A stretch of DNA of 64,000 bases. It comes from Castellaniella sp. (GTDB taxonomy: Bacteria > Pseudomonadota > Gammaproteobacteria > Burkholderiales > Burkholderiaceae_B). This document shows positions 55,726 to 64,000 of this stretch, piece after piece (position 1 is the first letter of the stretch; every line of letters begins with the position of its first letter). The position numbers and the translations under genes were made by a program. The DNA lies in the NCBI RefSeq assembly GCF_004321985.1, contig NZ_SCQN01000035.1, forward strand, positions 1 through 64,000, read 5' to 3'. The notes below the pieces were generated by a model. It was not told the DNA's origin and searched no databases. It was given only the letters and a program-made list of their open reading frames with translations.

Positions 55726-56121
55726 ATGCGCCTGCTACACACCATGCTGCGCGTCGGCAACCTCGACCGGTCGCTGATGTTCTACACCGACGTCATGGGC
55801 ATGCATCTCCTGCGCCGCAAAGACTACCCCGAAGGGCGCTTCACTCTGGCTTTCGTGGGCTACCAGGACGAAGATCAGGGGGCTGTGATCGAGCTGACCC
55901 ACAACTGGGACACGGAGTCCTACAACCTTGGCAACGGCTACGGCCACATCGCCATCGAAGTCGAGGACGCCTACGATACCTGTGCCACGATCAAAGCCGG
56001 CGGCGGCCTGGTCGTCCGCGATGCGGGTCCCATGAAGCATGGCACCACCGTGATCGCATTCGTGGAAGACCCCGACGGCTACAAGATCGAACTGATCCAG
56101 CGCAATTCGCGCAAGGGCTGA
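55726..56121 (+). CDS. gloA: Lactoylglutathione lyase (glyoxalase I)
   Basis: A 131-residue metalloenzyme detoxifying methylglyoxal with glutathione. It starts [20 protein letters not shown], with metal ligands expected in [24 protein letters not shown] and [16 protein letters not shown]. The length is that of the nickel-type bacterial GloA. AAAGGAC lies 5 bases upstream of the ATG. It converges on rsmA. Confidence 0.95.
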   Translation: MRLLHTMLRVGNLDRSLMFYTDVMGMHLLRRKDYPEGRFTLAFVGYQDEDQGAVIELTHNWDTESYNLGNGYGHIAIEVEDAYDTCATIKAGGGLVVRDAGPMKHGTTVIAFVEDPDGYKIELIQRNSRKG

Positions 56122-56133
56122 ACCGGGGGCTGC

Positions 56134-56937
56134 TCAGGCTGCGGGTGTGACGGGCGCACCCGCCGCTGCCAACGCATCGGCCAAATCCATGAACTGGGTA
56201 ACGGACAGCTCCTGAGGACGCGCGGTGGGTGTGATGCCCAGCGCGTGCCAATCCAGCCATCGTGACCACTGCGCCAAGCTGCCGCGCACCATCTTGCGCC
56301 GTTGCTCGAAGGCCCGGGCCACCAGCGCTTCGAACAGACCCACATCCTGGGGCAGCCGCAGGCGGTCCGGCGGCAGCGGGCGCATCCGCACCACCGCCGA
56401 CATTACCTTGGGCGGAGGGTCGAAGGCTTGCGGCGGCACCTCGAACAGGCAAGCCATGTGATAGCGCGCCTGCAGCATGACCGACAGCCGCCCGTACTGG
56501 CTGCTGCCCGGTTCAGCCACCATACGGTCCACGACCTCGCGCTGAAGCATGAAGTGCTGGTCGCGGACCCGGCCGGCCCAGCGCATCAGATGAAACAACA
56601 GCGGGGTGGAAATGTTGTAGGGCAGATTGCCGACCACCCGCAGCGTGTCGTCCGGCGCCGCCAGGGCGCCGAAGTCCACATCCAGCGCATCGGCCTCCAC
56701 GACCTCCAGGCGCTGCGGTGGCCAGGTCTGGCGCAGGCGTGCGGCCAGATCGCGATCCAGCTCCACCGCGACAAGATGATCCAGGTGCTGCAGCAACGGC
56801 TGCGTCAGGGCCGACAGCCCCGGACCGATCTCCACCATGTGGTCGCCCGGCTGGGGCGCGACCGCACGGACGATCTCGTCCACGACCGACAGATCGCTCA
56901 GAAAATGCTGGCCGAAACGCTTGCGCGCCTGATGCAT
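56134..56937 (-). CDS. rsmA: 16S rRNA dimethyladenosine transferase (KsgA)
   Basis: A 267-residue SAM-dependent enzyme that dimethylates A1518/A1519 of 16S rRNA. It has [45 protein letters not shown], the catalytic [17 protein letters not shown], and the C-terminal [16 protein letters not shown]. Start at MHQARKR, 7 bases after the surA stop. The pdxA gene often found between surA and rsmA is absent. Confidence 0.96.
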   Translation of the reverse strand: MHQARKRFGQHFLSDLSVVDEIVRAVAPQPGDHMVEIGPGLSALTQPLLQHLDHLVAVELDRDLAARLRQTWPPQRLEVVEADALDVDFGALAAPDDTLRVVGNLPYNISTPLLFHLMRWAGRVRDQHFMLQREVVDRMVAEPGSSQYGRLSVMLQARYHMACLFEVPPQAFDPPPKVMSAVVRMRPLPPDRLRLPQDVGLFEALVARAFEQRRKMVRGSLAQWSRWLDWHALGITPTARPQELSVTQFMDLADALAAAGAPVTPAA

Positions 56938-56944
56938 GATCGGC

Positions 56945-58507
56945 CTACCGCCCGCTGGTTGTCTTGTCCAGCCGGTTGTCGATGAAGGCCTCGCTGCGAA
57001 GCCGATCCAGCCAATCCTCGTAGGCAGGCCCAATGCGCCTCTCCATGAGCTCGCGGCGCGCCTGGATGCGGCGGTATTCGTCTTCCATGTTCTTGGTGCG
57101 TCGGCCCTCGACTTTAATCAGGTGCCAGCCAAAGGGCGTCTTCACCGGCTCGCTGACCTGGCCGTCTTTCAGCGCATCCATGGCCTGCTCGAAGGCCGGT
57201 ACGGTATCGCCCGGGCTCAACCACCCCAGGTCGCCACCCTGCGGCGCAGAGGCGTCCTCGGAATAGCGCTTTGCCAGTTCCGCAAAGGACTCACCATGTT
57301 CGATCCGTTGACGCAGCGATTCCAATTTCTGCTTGGCCTTGGCATCATCCACGATCTTCGAAGTCTTGATGAGAATATGGCGTGCGTGGATCTGGGTCAC
57401 CATCACAGGACCATTGGCAGGGACCTGCGCGGCCACTTGTGGCTGTGGTTGCGGTTGCGGCTGGGGTTTCGGCGCAGGACGAGCCTTGCTCTTGGGAGCC
57501 GGTCGGGTCGCATAGCCGCGGCGCAGAACCTTCAAGATATGAAAACCGCGGCCGCTTTGCAGGATCCCGGTGATGCCGCCCGGGGGAGTGCTCTTGATGG
57601 CCCGTGCGAACAGGTCGGGCCAGTCCTTCAGCGGCCGGATACCCATGTTGCCGCCCTGCAGCGCCTGCGGCCCATCCGAGGATGCAGCCGCAACGCCCGC
57701 GAAATTGGCGCCGGACTTCAGCCGCCGAAGAATGGCTTCGGCCTTCTTGCGTTTCTCGGCCACCACATCCTTCGTCGCATAATCCGGCACTCCGACCAGG
57801 ATCTGGGCCAGTTCGACCAGCTCCGGACCGTACGGCACACGTTCGGGCTGCGGAGCCGGACGCGGCTCGGGCGGCGGAGGGGGCGCCGGCTGAGGCGCCG
57901 CCGGTGACGACAGCGGCTCGCCCTGATGCAGGCTCAGGAAGGCATCCACATCGCTGTCGCTGATGGTGATGCGATCCTCGACGAAGCGTTGCCGCAGAAC
58001 GTCGTTCAGGATTTGTGTGCGCAGATCTTCACGGTACTGATCCCAGCTCATGCCGGTCCGCTGGATGGCCTGCTTCAACTGGTCCGTCGTGATCCGGTTA
58101 CGCCGCGCAACCTGCTGCACGGCCTGATCGACCTGAGCGTCCTTGACGCTGATGCCGACACGCTTGGCCTCCTGGTCCTGCAGGGCCTGATTGATCATCT
58201 GCTGCAACACTTGGTGGCGCAGTGCCGCGTCGTCGGGGACGGGCACCCGCTGTTGCTGAAGCTGCGCCCGCGCCAGCTTGACCTTTTCGGCCAGCTGGCC
58301 CAACGTGATGACCTGTTTGTTGACGACTGCCGCGATGCCGTCGACGAACTGATCCGACGAGGCTGGCTGGCTCGCGGGAGCCGCCTTGTGTGTCGACGTC
58401 TTGTGCGCCGCCGTCCTGGCAACAACCGGTAAGGGAGCCAGCACCCAGCTCCCCATCGCAAGCGCCAATGCCAGCGCACAGGCGGGGTGACGCAGTCCGG
58501 ACATCAT
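56945..58507 (-). CDS. surA: Periplasmic chaperone and peptidyl-prolyl isomerase SurA
   Basis: A 520-residue periplasmic chaperone for outer-membrane proteins, including LptD. Signal peptide [20 protein letters not shown]..., then the SurA N domain ([20 protein letters not shown] onward) and two parvulin domains: one with [20 protein letters not shown], one with [20 protein letters not shown] and [20 protein letters not shown]. The protein is longer than E. coli SurA (about 430) because of two Pro/Ala/Gln/Lys-rich linkers at about 193-224 and 340-370. It is coupled to lptD by a 4-base overlap. Confidence 0.94.
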   Translation of the reverse strand: MMSGLRHPACALALALAMGSWVLAPLPVVARTAAHKTSTHKAAPASQPASSDQFVDGIAAVVNKQVITLGQLAEKVKLARAQLQQQRVPVPDDAALRHQVLQQMINQALQDQEAKRVGISVKDAQVDQAVQQVARRNRITTDQLKQAIQRTGMSWDQYREDLRTQILNDVLRQRFVEDRITISDSDVDAFLSLHQGEPLSSPAAPQPAPPPPPEPRPAPQPERVPYGPELVELAQILVGVPDYATKDVVAEKRKKAEAILRRLKSGANFAGVAAASSDGPQALQGGNMGIRPLKDWPDLFARAIKSTPPGGITGILQSGRGFHILKVLRRGYATRPAPKSKARPAPKPQPQPQPQPQVAAQVPANGPVMVTQIHARHILIKTSKIVDDAKAKQKLESLRQRIEHGESFAELAKRYSEDASAPQGGDLGWLSPGDTVPAFEQAMDALKDGQVSEPVKTPFGWHLIKVEGRRTKNMEDEYRRIQARRELMERRIGPAYEDWLDRLRSEAFIDNRLDKTTSGR

Positions 58508-60876
58508 TCATACCTCTCGAAAGCAGATTTTTCAGGTGTGTGAACCGAGACGGGCTGATAACCGTTGATGCGGTTGGCCAGCAGCGACATGGGATCGTTA
58601 CCCAGGGACCCCAGTCCCGTCAACTCCAGTTGCAGGAAGAACGCGGTATTGGACTGCTGGGCCGCTACGGCGTAGCGTTGCATCACGGCTCGCGCCGCCC
58701 AGCCGCCGTCACCCCGATATTCCAGCCCGACGATTGCCTGGGTATTGCGCTTCTCGGCCAGAGAATAATCGTAACGCCCCACGCCATACCAGCGGCGCGA
58801 CAACGGCCACTGGCCAGAGATGCTGACCTGCTCGGTGGACTGCAGCGTCGTATCCGAGGTCAGCAGCTGATACGGATCGGCAAACACGTTCGGATCGCGC
58901 TCATAGCGATAGGACAGCGACATGGTCGCCAGACGTTTGGGCGACCAGCGCACCCCGGTGCTCAGACGCTCGCGTTGCTGGGTCTTGTGATTGAACTGGC
59001 CATCAAAGTAGACGGAAAACTTATCCGTCAGAGCCGCGGTGGCACCGACCAGATAATCGGACTCGGAACCCTGACGCGGCGCCAGGCTGGGCAGCGAGAC
59101 CTGCTGATCCGTGAAATAAAATCGCTGCGCCGCCGACAGCGACAAGCGCTCGAAACCGGTGTCCGCATCGAGCCAGCGGGTGGTCAGCCCCACCGTCAGT
59201 TGATTGGCATTCGAGATCCGGTCCCAACCGCCACTGAAAATATTCTCGTCAAACGCCTGCTGGTAGTTGAAGGTCGCAACCCCCGTGTCGTAGACCGGCA
59301 GCGTAGACTGGTCCCGGTAGGGGACATACAGGTAATACAACCGCGGCTCCAGCGTCTGTGTGGCCGCACGGCCGAAGAGCGAAGTGGACCGTTCCAGCGT
59401 GAGCCCCGAGTCCACCGAGGCGATGGGCAGAACGCGCGACTGGCCGCTGGATCGCGCCGAATACGGAAGGCCGTTGACGTCGTTCCCCAGGTCCGAGAAC
59501 CACTGCGTTTCGTAGTGCGTCATGTGCAGGCCGATCTTGGGCGTGAAGTACGCGCTGGGCGTGACGAACGGACGAGCGATCGTGGTGTAGGAAGTCTCGC
59601 GCGTGCCATTGGGCATCAGCCTCCGACCGTTATAGGCCGGAAACGCGTCGCCGAAATACCGGGGCGACACAAAACGGGTGACTGTATTGGTGGACACCAC
59701 ATCCAGTCCATTCCAGCCATAACGCTGCGCGGTAAAATTCAGTTCCGGCAACTTGTCGTACGGCGGCGCCAGGAACGACCCGGTGCTGTCCTGCAGCGTC
59801 TGGTAGGTATAGAACTGCAGCGAGCCGCTGAGATACCGATTGCCATTCCAGGTCAGCAGCGCCTGGCTGGGCATGTAGGTGATGGCCGCGTCTGTCAGTC
59901 CGAAGGACGAGAAATCTCGGAAATAATTGTCGTCGGACACCCGCCGGGCATCCAGATAGGCATTGAAGCCGCCGCCCAGCGCCTCATTGTGCTGCACCGA
60001 ATACATCCAGCGGGCATTGCCGGTCTGCCGATCGTGCATGATATAGGTGCCAAACATCTGGGAGATCGAGGAATTCCCCAGGTGACGGAACTCGGTCCCC
60101 AGCAGCAGCCCGCGCTTGGACATATAGCGCGGCATCAGCGTCGCGTCGTAATTGGGAGCGAGGTTCAGATAATACGGGGTGGTGATCTCGAAGCCGCTGT
60201 TGCTGGACGTTCCGTAGGTCGGCAACAGAAACCCCGACTTGCGCTGGTTACTGATGGGAAACGTCAGATACGGCGAGTACAGAATGGGGACATCCTTGAA
60301 ATACAGCACGCCGTTGCGGGCAGCCCCCTCGTTCTCGTTCAGGTACAGATCCACCCGGCTGGCATCGATGTACCAGGCCGGATTCGGCCCAGACCAGCCG
60401 CTGTAGCGCATGTTCTTCAGCCGTATATGCTGTCGGCTGTAGATCTTGGCCTGCTCGGCCTTGCCGGTGCCACCGGTGGCGCCTAACCAGAACTCTGGGT
60501 CGTCCACCAGCCCCTGGTTGCTATTGACGTTGTAGCGCAGATGGGGGCCCTGCACGATGTTGCCGTCCCGCATGAGCAGGCCATTGCCACGAACGTCAGT
60601 CTCGCCCGTCTTCTGGTCGTATTCGATGCGATCGCCCTTCACGACGGAATCCAGCCGGCGCACCTGGGCGTGGCCGCTCAGGGTGACCTGCCCTTCGGCA
60701 TCCCGCGCAATGTCGTCGCCAATCAGGAACGACGGTAGGGAATCGTCTTTTTTGACCGAGTGCACCTGCAGGCTGTCGGGCACGCGCAAGCCATTGAGCT
60801 CGACCGACGGCTCCGCAGCCAGCGTCGCCGCCGAGAGGAACAAGCTTGTCACGATGATGCGGCTGATCCCACGCAC
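58504..60876 (-). CDS. lptD: LPS-assembly protein LptD (cysteine-free)
   Basis: A 790-residue outer-membrane beta-barrel that inserts LPS with LptE. Signal peptide IIVTSLFLSAATLAA; N-terminal OstA/LptA-like jellyroll with DDIARDAEGQVTLSGHAQVR, DSVVKGDRIEYDQKTGETDV; then the barrel from about residue 200 (VPILYSPYLTFPISNQRKSG). The usual disulfide cysteines are all absent: the translated protein contains no Cys, and the canonical C-C pair near the C-terminus is replaced by GG in LEYRGDGGWAARAV. Operon lptD-surA-rsmA. Confidence 0.94.
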   Translation of the reverse strand: MRGISRIIVTSLFLSAATLAAEPSVELNGLRVPDSLQVHSVKKDDSLPSFLIGDDIARDAEGQVTLSGHAQVRRLDSVVKGDRIEYDQKTGETDVRGNGLLMRDGNIVQGPHLRYNVNSNQGLVDDPEFWLGATGGTGKAEQAKIYSRQHIRLKNMRYSGWSGPNPAWYIDASRVDLYLNENEGAARNGVLYFKDVPILYSPYLTFPISNQRKSGFLLPTYGTSSNSGFEITTPYYLNLAPNYDATLMPRYMSKRGLLLGTEFRHLGNSSISQMFGTYIMHDRQTGNARWMYSVQHNEALGGGFNAYLDARRVSDDNYFRDFSSFGLTDAAITYMPSQALLTWNGNRYLSGSLQFYTYQTLQDSTGSFLAPPYDKLPELNFTAQRYGWNGLDVVSTNTVTRFVSPRYFGDAFPAYNGRRLMPNGTRETSYTTIARPFVTPSAYFTPKIGLHMTHYETQWFSDLGNDVNGLPYSARSSGQSRVLPIASVDSGLTLERSTSLFGRAATQTLEPRLYYLYVPYRDQSTLPVYDTGVATFNYQQAFDENIFSGGWDRISNANQLTVGLTTRWLDADTGFERLSLSAAQRFYFTDQQVSLPSLAPRQGSESDYLVGATAALTDKFSVYFDGQFNHKTQQRERLSTGVRWSPKRLATMSLSYRYERDPNVFADPYQLLTSDTTLQSTEQVSISGQWPLSRRWYGVGRYDYSLAEKRNTQAIVGLEYRGDGGWAARAVMQRYAVAAQQSNTAFFLQLELTGLGSLGNDPMSLLANRINGYQPVSVHTPEKSAFERYE

Positions 60877-61007
60877 GAAGACCTGGTCTCCCGTAATTGA
60901 TTTGAACAGCGCCCGAGCCGCATACCCACGACGACCAGCGACCCAGTATTATAGAGAAGCCTCGCGCACACTGCCCGGGGCTTGTTTCCGTCTGAAAGCG
61001 CCCTTCC

Positions 61008-62051
61008 ATGATGAACACCCCCCAGGACCCCCGCCTCGCCGCCCTGCGCCAGTGGCTGGATCGACTCACCACACCCGCTGGCCTGGACGCCACTACACTT
61101 GCACCGGTGTCGGGCGACGCTAGCTTCCGCCGCTATTTCCGCATCCAGGGTCAGGCGACCACCTATATCGTCATGGACGCCCCCCCGCCGCACGAAGACT
61201 GCACGCCTTTCGTCAAAATGGCGCAGCGCCTGGGCCAGGGCGGGTTACGCGTCCCGGAAGTCCACGCGATGAACCTGGAACAGGGATTCCTGGTGCTGTC
61301 GGACTTGGGCGACCAGACCTTCTTTGACGCACTGCGGCAGGGCCTGAGGGATACCGAAGACCTGCAGCGGCACTACCAGGGGGCACTGCGGGCGCTGGTC
61401 CGTCTCCAGCAGTGTCCGGCCGGCGACCTGCCAGCCTATGATGAACAGCGGCTGCAGGACGAGCTCACCGTCTTCCCGCACTGGTATCTGCACGTTCATC
61501 ACGGAATGACGCCGGACGCCGACACGCAGACGCATCTCGCCCGCATTTTTGATCTGCTGGTGCGCCAAGCCGCAGCGCAGCCGCGCGTGCTGGTGCACCG
61601 CGATTACCACTCACCCAACCTGATGGTGGGGCCCGGCGCGCCGGATTTCGAACCCGGCGTAATCGACTTCCAGGACGCGTTGCACGGCCCACTGTCCTAT
61701 GACATTGCATCACTGGTGATGGATGCCCGCACCTCGTGGGACGAGCCGCAACAGCTGGACTGGGCGATACGCTACTGGGAATACGCCCGCGCGGCAGGTC
61801 TACCGGTCCCGGCGGATTTTGCCCAATTCCACATGGAATACGAATGGATGAGTCTGCAGCGCAACCTGCGCATCCTGGGCGTCTTCGCGCGGCTCTCGCA
61901 TCGGGACGGCAAGCACCACTACCTGGAACACATGCCGCGCGTGCAGCGCTACGTGCGCCAGGTCGCCGAACGCTACAAGGCCTTCCACCCGCTGGTGCGC
62001 CTGCTGGACACCGTAGAACAGACCTCCTTCACCGACGGCTATTCATTCTGA
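61008..62051 (+). CDS. amgK: N-acetylmuramate/N-acetylglucosamine kinase AmgK
   Basis: A 347-residue aminoglycoside-phosphotransferase-fold kinase. It has GDASFRRYFRIQ near the N-terminus, catalytic loop VLVHRDYHSPNLMVG, and the metal motif VIDFQDALHGPLSYDIAS. Adjacent to a MurU-type nucleotidyltransferase it is best assigned as AmgK, which phosphorylates recovered MurNAc at C1 so that UDP-MurNAc is made without de novo synthesis (the fosfomycin-tolerant salvage route described in Pseudomonas). The stop overlaps the murU ATG by one base. Confidence 0.9.
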   Translation: MMNTPQDPRLAALRQWLDRLTTPAGLDATTLAPVSGDASFRRYFRIQGQATTYIVMDAPPPHEDCTPFVKMAQRLGQGGLRVPEVHAMNLEQGFLVLSDLGDQTFFDALRQGLRDTEDLQRHYQGALRALVRLQQCPAGDLPAYDEQRLQDELTVFPHWYLHVHHGMTPDADTQTHLARIFDLLVRQAAAQPRVLVHRDYHSPNLMVGPGAPDFEPGVIDFQDALHGPLSYDIASLVMDARTSWDEPQQLDWAIRYWEYARAAGLPVPADFAQFHMEYEWMSLQRNLRILGVFARLSHRDGKHHYLEHMPRVQRYVRQVAERYKAFHPLVRLLDTVEQTSFTDGYSF

Positions 62052-62752
62052 TGCGGGCCATGATTCTGGCAGCCGGCCGGGGCGAGCGCATGCGGCCGCT
62101 CACCGACACCTGCCCCAAGCCTCTTTTGCCGGTAGGTGGGCACCCCCTCATCGTCTGGCACATCCGGCGGCTGGTGCAGGCGGGTTTCCGTGACATCGTG
62201 ATCAACCACGCCTGGCTGGGCGATCAGATCACGGCAGCACTGGGAAACGGCCAGGCGCTGGGCGCCCGGCTGCACTACAGCCCGGAATCCCCAGCCCTGG
62301 AGACGGCTGGCGGAATCGCGCACACGCTGCACTTCTTTCAAGGCGAGCCATTCCTGGTCGTCAACGGCGACATCTGGTGCGACTGGGACCCAGCGCGGGC
62401 CCATGCCCAGGCGGCGCGGCTATCCGCCGAGCACCCCGCGCATCTGGTACTGGTGGACAACCCCGGCCACCACCCGCAGGGCGACTTCGTGCTGCAGGCC
62501 GATGGCCGGGTCGTGCCCCCGGGTGCGGCGGACGCCGCTCTGACCTTCGCCGGCATCGGCCTCTACCACCCCAGCCTTTTCACAGACATCAACCCCGAAC
62601 TCCCCGCACCGCTCGCGCCGCTGTTACGTTCAGCCATGGCCGACCGGCTTGTCACCGGCGAGCATCATGCCGGACAATGGGCGGACATCGGGACACCGCA
62701 ACGCCTGGCACAGCTCGACAGGGCGCTGCGGAACCAGCTGGACCCCGGCTAA
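62051..62752 (+). CDS. murU: N-acetylmuramate alpha-1-phosphate uridylyltransferase MurU
   Basis: A 233-residue nucleotidyltransferase. It starts MRAMILAAGRGERMRPLTDT followed by CPKPLLPVGG (the UTP-binding signature), has LETAGGIAHTLHFF, FLVVNGDIWCDWDPA (metal Asp), and HAGQWADIGTPQRL near the end. With AmgK it makes UDP-MurNAc from recycled MurNAc. The ATG overlaps the amgK stop (TGATG). Confidence 0.92.
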   Translation: MRAMILAAGRGERMRPLTDTCPKPLLPVGGHPLIVWHIRRLVQAGFRDIVINHAWLGDQITAALGNGQALGARLHYSPESPALETAGGIAHTLHFFQGEPFLVVNGDIWCDWDPARAHAQAARLSAEHPAHLVLVDNPGHHPQGDFVLQADGRVVPPGAADAALTFAGIGLYHPSLFTDINPELPAPLAPLLRSAMADRLVTGEHHAGQWADIGTPQRLAQLDRALRNQLDPG

Positions 62753-62868
62753 ACTGCATCAAAAATCGCAACCATCTGTTCGTAAGCCTGCAGCCAGTGA
62801 CCGGAATACGTTTATCCTAGAGAATTTCTGCGGCGCACAGCTGCCGCGTGCTGTTCAGGAACTTTGTC

Positions 62869-63588
62869 ATGTCTTTTGGACCGAAACATCCGACCTTCAA
62901 GCCCACCCCCTACGGTTACTCCAGACGCAGCCGGGGAATTCCGCGCTGGTTATTGCTGCTCATCACCGGGATCGTGCTGGGAGCGGGGGGCGTATTGTTC
63001 CTGCAGCGCAGCTACGGCCCTCAGCGGCTCACGATCGAACAGTCTGAACAACTACGCACGGACCTGAACACAGCCAACATAGAAAACCAGCGACTCACGG
63101 CCGAGGCCAAAAAGCTGCACGAAACTCTGGACCAGTCCCAGAAAAGCGAAAAGGCTGCCACCCAGTCCATGACGCAGGCACGTCAGCATGCCGCAGACAT
63201 GCAGGCGAGCGTCGCCAGCCTGATCGAGGCGATTCCGGCCGATCCGCGCAGGGGCACCCCAGGGATCCGGGCCGGTGACGTGGAGCTGAGCCAGGGCGGC
63301 CTGCATTACCAGATCCTGCTGATCCAGGACATCCCCCAAGGCCAGACAGAAGCCGCCAATCTGCGCGGCACCGTCAAGCTGGTGGCGATGGGCTCCTATC
63401 CCAACGGCAAGCACGGCTACCAGGACGTAGCGACCCTACCGTTGGACATGGGCCGCTACACGGTGGTCCAGGGAAACTGGACGGACATGGCCAAGGGCTT
63501 CCGCCCATTCCAGGTCACCATCCAGATCACCGCCGATGGTTCCGACAAGGTCACTTCCACGCGGACCTTCCGGATCGCTCGCCGCTGA
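62869..63588 (+). CDS. Single-span membrane protein with coiled coil, unknown function
   Basis: A 239-residue protein. Polar start (MSFGPKHPTFKPTPYGYSRR), one membrane segment (GIPRWLLLLITGIVLGAGGV), a coiled coil at about 55-115 (SEQLRTDLNTANIENQRLTA onward), then a periplasmic beta-rich domain (GDVELSQGGLHYQILLIQDI to TFRIARR). The layout resembles a DUF6776-type family as I remember it, but I cannot confirm it. ATG at 62869 has AGGA upstream; a GTG 21 bases earlier is possible. Confidence 0.82.
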   Translation: MSFGPKHPTFKPTPYGYSRRSRGIPRWLLLLITGIVLGAGGVLFLQRSYGPQRLTIEQSEQLRTDLNTANIENQRLTAEAKKLHETLDQSQKSEKAATQSMTQARQHAADMQASVASLIEAIPADPRRGTPGIRAGDVELSQGGLHYQILLIQDIPQGQTEAANLRGTVKLVAMGSYPNGKHGYQDVATLPLDMGRYTVVQGNWTDMAKGFRPFQVTIQITADGSDKVTSTRTFRIARR

Positions 63589-63590
63589 TG

Positions 63591-63622
63591 AAAACGGGCC
63601 CGCGAACGATTCGCGAGCCCGT
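63591..63622. terminator. Bidirectional terminator hairpin
   Basis: ACGGGC-C-CGCGAA (63594-63606) pairs with TTCGCG-A-GCCCGT (63610-63622), a 12-bp stem with one mismatch, between convergent genes. On the minus strand it is followed by TTTT, serving metQ; on the plus strand only CTGATATT follows. Confidence 0.7.
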
Positions 63623-63669
63623 CTGATATTCCCCTGGCCTGAGTGCGGGCGCAGCCCGCACTTCCCTGA

Positions 63670-64000
63670 TCAGAACGCCGGAACGATGGCGCCCTTGTAC
63701 TTGGTCAGGATGAAGTTGCGGACCTTCTCGGACTGCAGTGCCTTCACCAGCTTCTGGATGCCAGGATCGTTGACCTTGTCCTGACGTGTCACCACCAGAT
63801 TGGCGTAGGGCGATTCCTTGTCCTCGATGAAGAGCGCATCTTTTGTCGGATTCAAACCGGCTTCCAGGGCATAGTTGGTGTTGATCAGCGCCATATCCAC
63901 ATCCGGCAGCACCCGTGGCAACGTGGCAGCCTCGAGTTCGCGGAACTTCAGATGCTTGGGGTTGTACACGACGTCACGCGCCGTGGCCAGAATGTTGGTG
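63670..64000 (-). CDS. metQ: Methionine ABC transporter substrate-binding protein MetQ, 3' part
   Basis: The C-terminal about 110 residues of an NlpA/MetQ-type lipoprotein; the start is beyond the right edge of the window. The frame runs from the last bases (ILATARDVVYNPKHLKFREL) through DVDMALINTNYALEAGLNPT, DALFIEDKESPYANLVVTRQ and LVKALQSEKVRNFILTKYKG, the standard MetQ end. It would bind D/L-methionine for the MetNI importer, whose genes should lie further to the right or upstream. Confidence 0.9.
   Translation of the reverse strand, partial: TNILATARDVVYNPKHLKFRELEAATLPRVLPDVDMALINTNYALEAGLNPTKDALFIEDKESPYANLVVTRQDKVNDPGIQKLVKALQSEKVRNFILTKYKGAIVPAF

Noticed and set aside
58390-60486. 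A 698-codon open frame on the plus strand, antisense to lptD
   Set aside because: Composition is Arg/Gly/Gln/Val-rich with no domain; the opposite strand encodes full-length LptD.

Overview
The window is a 64 kb piece of a GC-rich bacterial chromosome. Gene families and gene order point to a betaproteobacterium of the order Burkholderiales, probably Alcaligenaceae (Bordetella/Castellaniella/Pusillimonas-like). The main pointers are the block mutM / TPR protein-lolB-ispE-tRNA-Gln-prs-rplY-pth-ychF, the ffh/ypjD divergence, the lptD-surA-rsmA block, ubiquinone synthesis by Coq7, and cbb3-type respiration. No plasmid, phage or rRNA signature was seen, and placement below order level is inference.

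Layout. 1-5.3 kb: a dapL-lysA lysine pair (unusual aminotransferase route), a small lipoprotein, then a subtilase with a separate small inhibitor/propeptide-like protein and a RibD-type reductase. 5.3-8.0 kb: a degraded accessory patch with a cytochrome c pseudogene, a small secreted protein, and a hipBA toxin-antitoxin pair between an intact tRNA-Gly and a copy of that tRNA's 3' end. 8.1-23.6 kb: mostly housekeeping (trmB, pip, ffh, ypjD, ampD, htpG with a readable sigma-32 promoter, an MscS channel, an MFS pump, a frameshifted iron alcohol dehydrogenase, ychF, a CPBP protease, pth, rplY, prs). 23.6-30.6 kb: tRNA-Gln, ispE, lolB, a TPR protein, mutM, an MFS transporter and an FAD-linked oxidase.

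30.7-41.8 kb: a surface-glycan locus. A phosphohexomutase converges on a seven-gene minus-strand operon: an initiating lipid-carrier transferase, a UDP-HexNAc dehydrogenase and C4-epimerase (UDP-HexNAcA supply), a MurJ-like flippase, two GT4 enzymes and a fused double GT4 enzyme. No Wzy, Wzz or ligase gene is visible. Just upstream lies what I consider the most interesting object in the window: a short promoter-to-terminator RNA gene with a C/U-rich tract that mimics the 3' end of 16S rRNA (anti-Shine-Dalgarno).

42.2-47.2 kb: coq7 and a compact cbb3-type oxidase operon (ccoN, ccoO, mono-haem cytochrome c, SCO, membrane protein) in which CcoN seems to carry a CcoS-like N-terminus. 47.4-56.1 kb: OsmC, thyA with CoA-lyase and hydratase genes, and the overlapping glyQ-glyS-gmhB-acyltransferase-peptidase operon, then gloA. 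56.1-62.8 kb: envelope biogenesis, with rsmA, surA and a cysteine-free lptD on the minus strand opposite amgK-murU (cell-wall sugar recycling). The window ends in a coiled-coil membrane protein and the 3' part of metQ.
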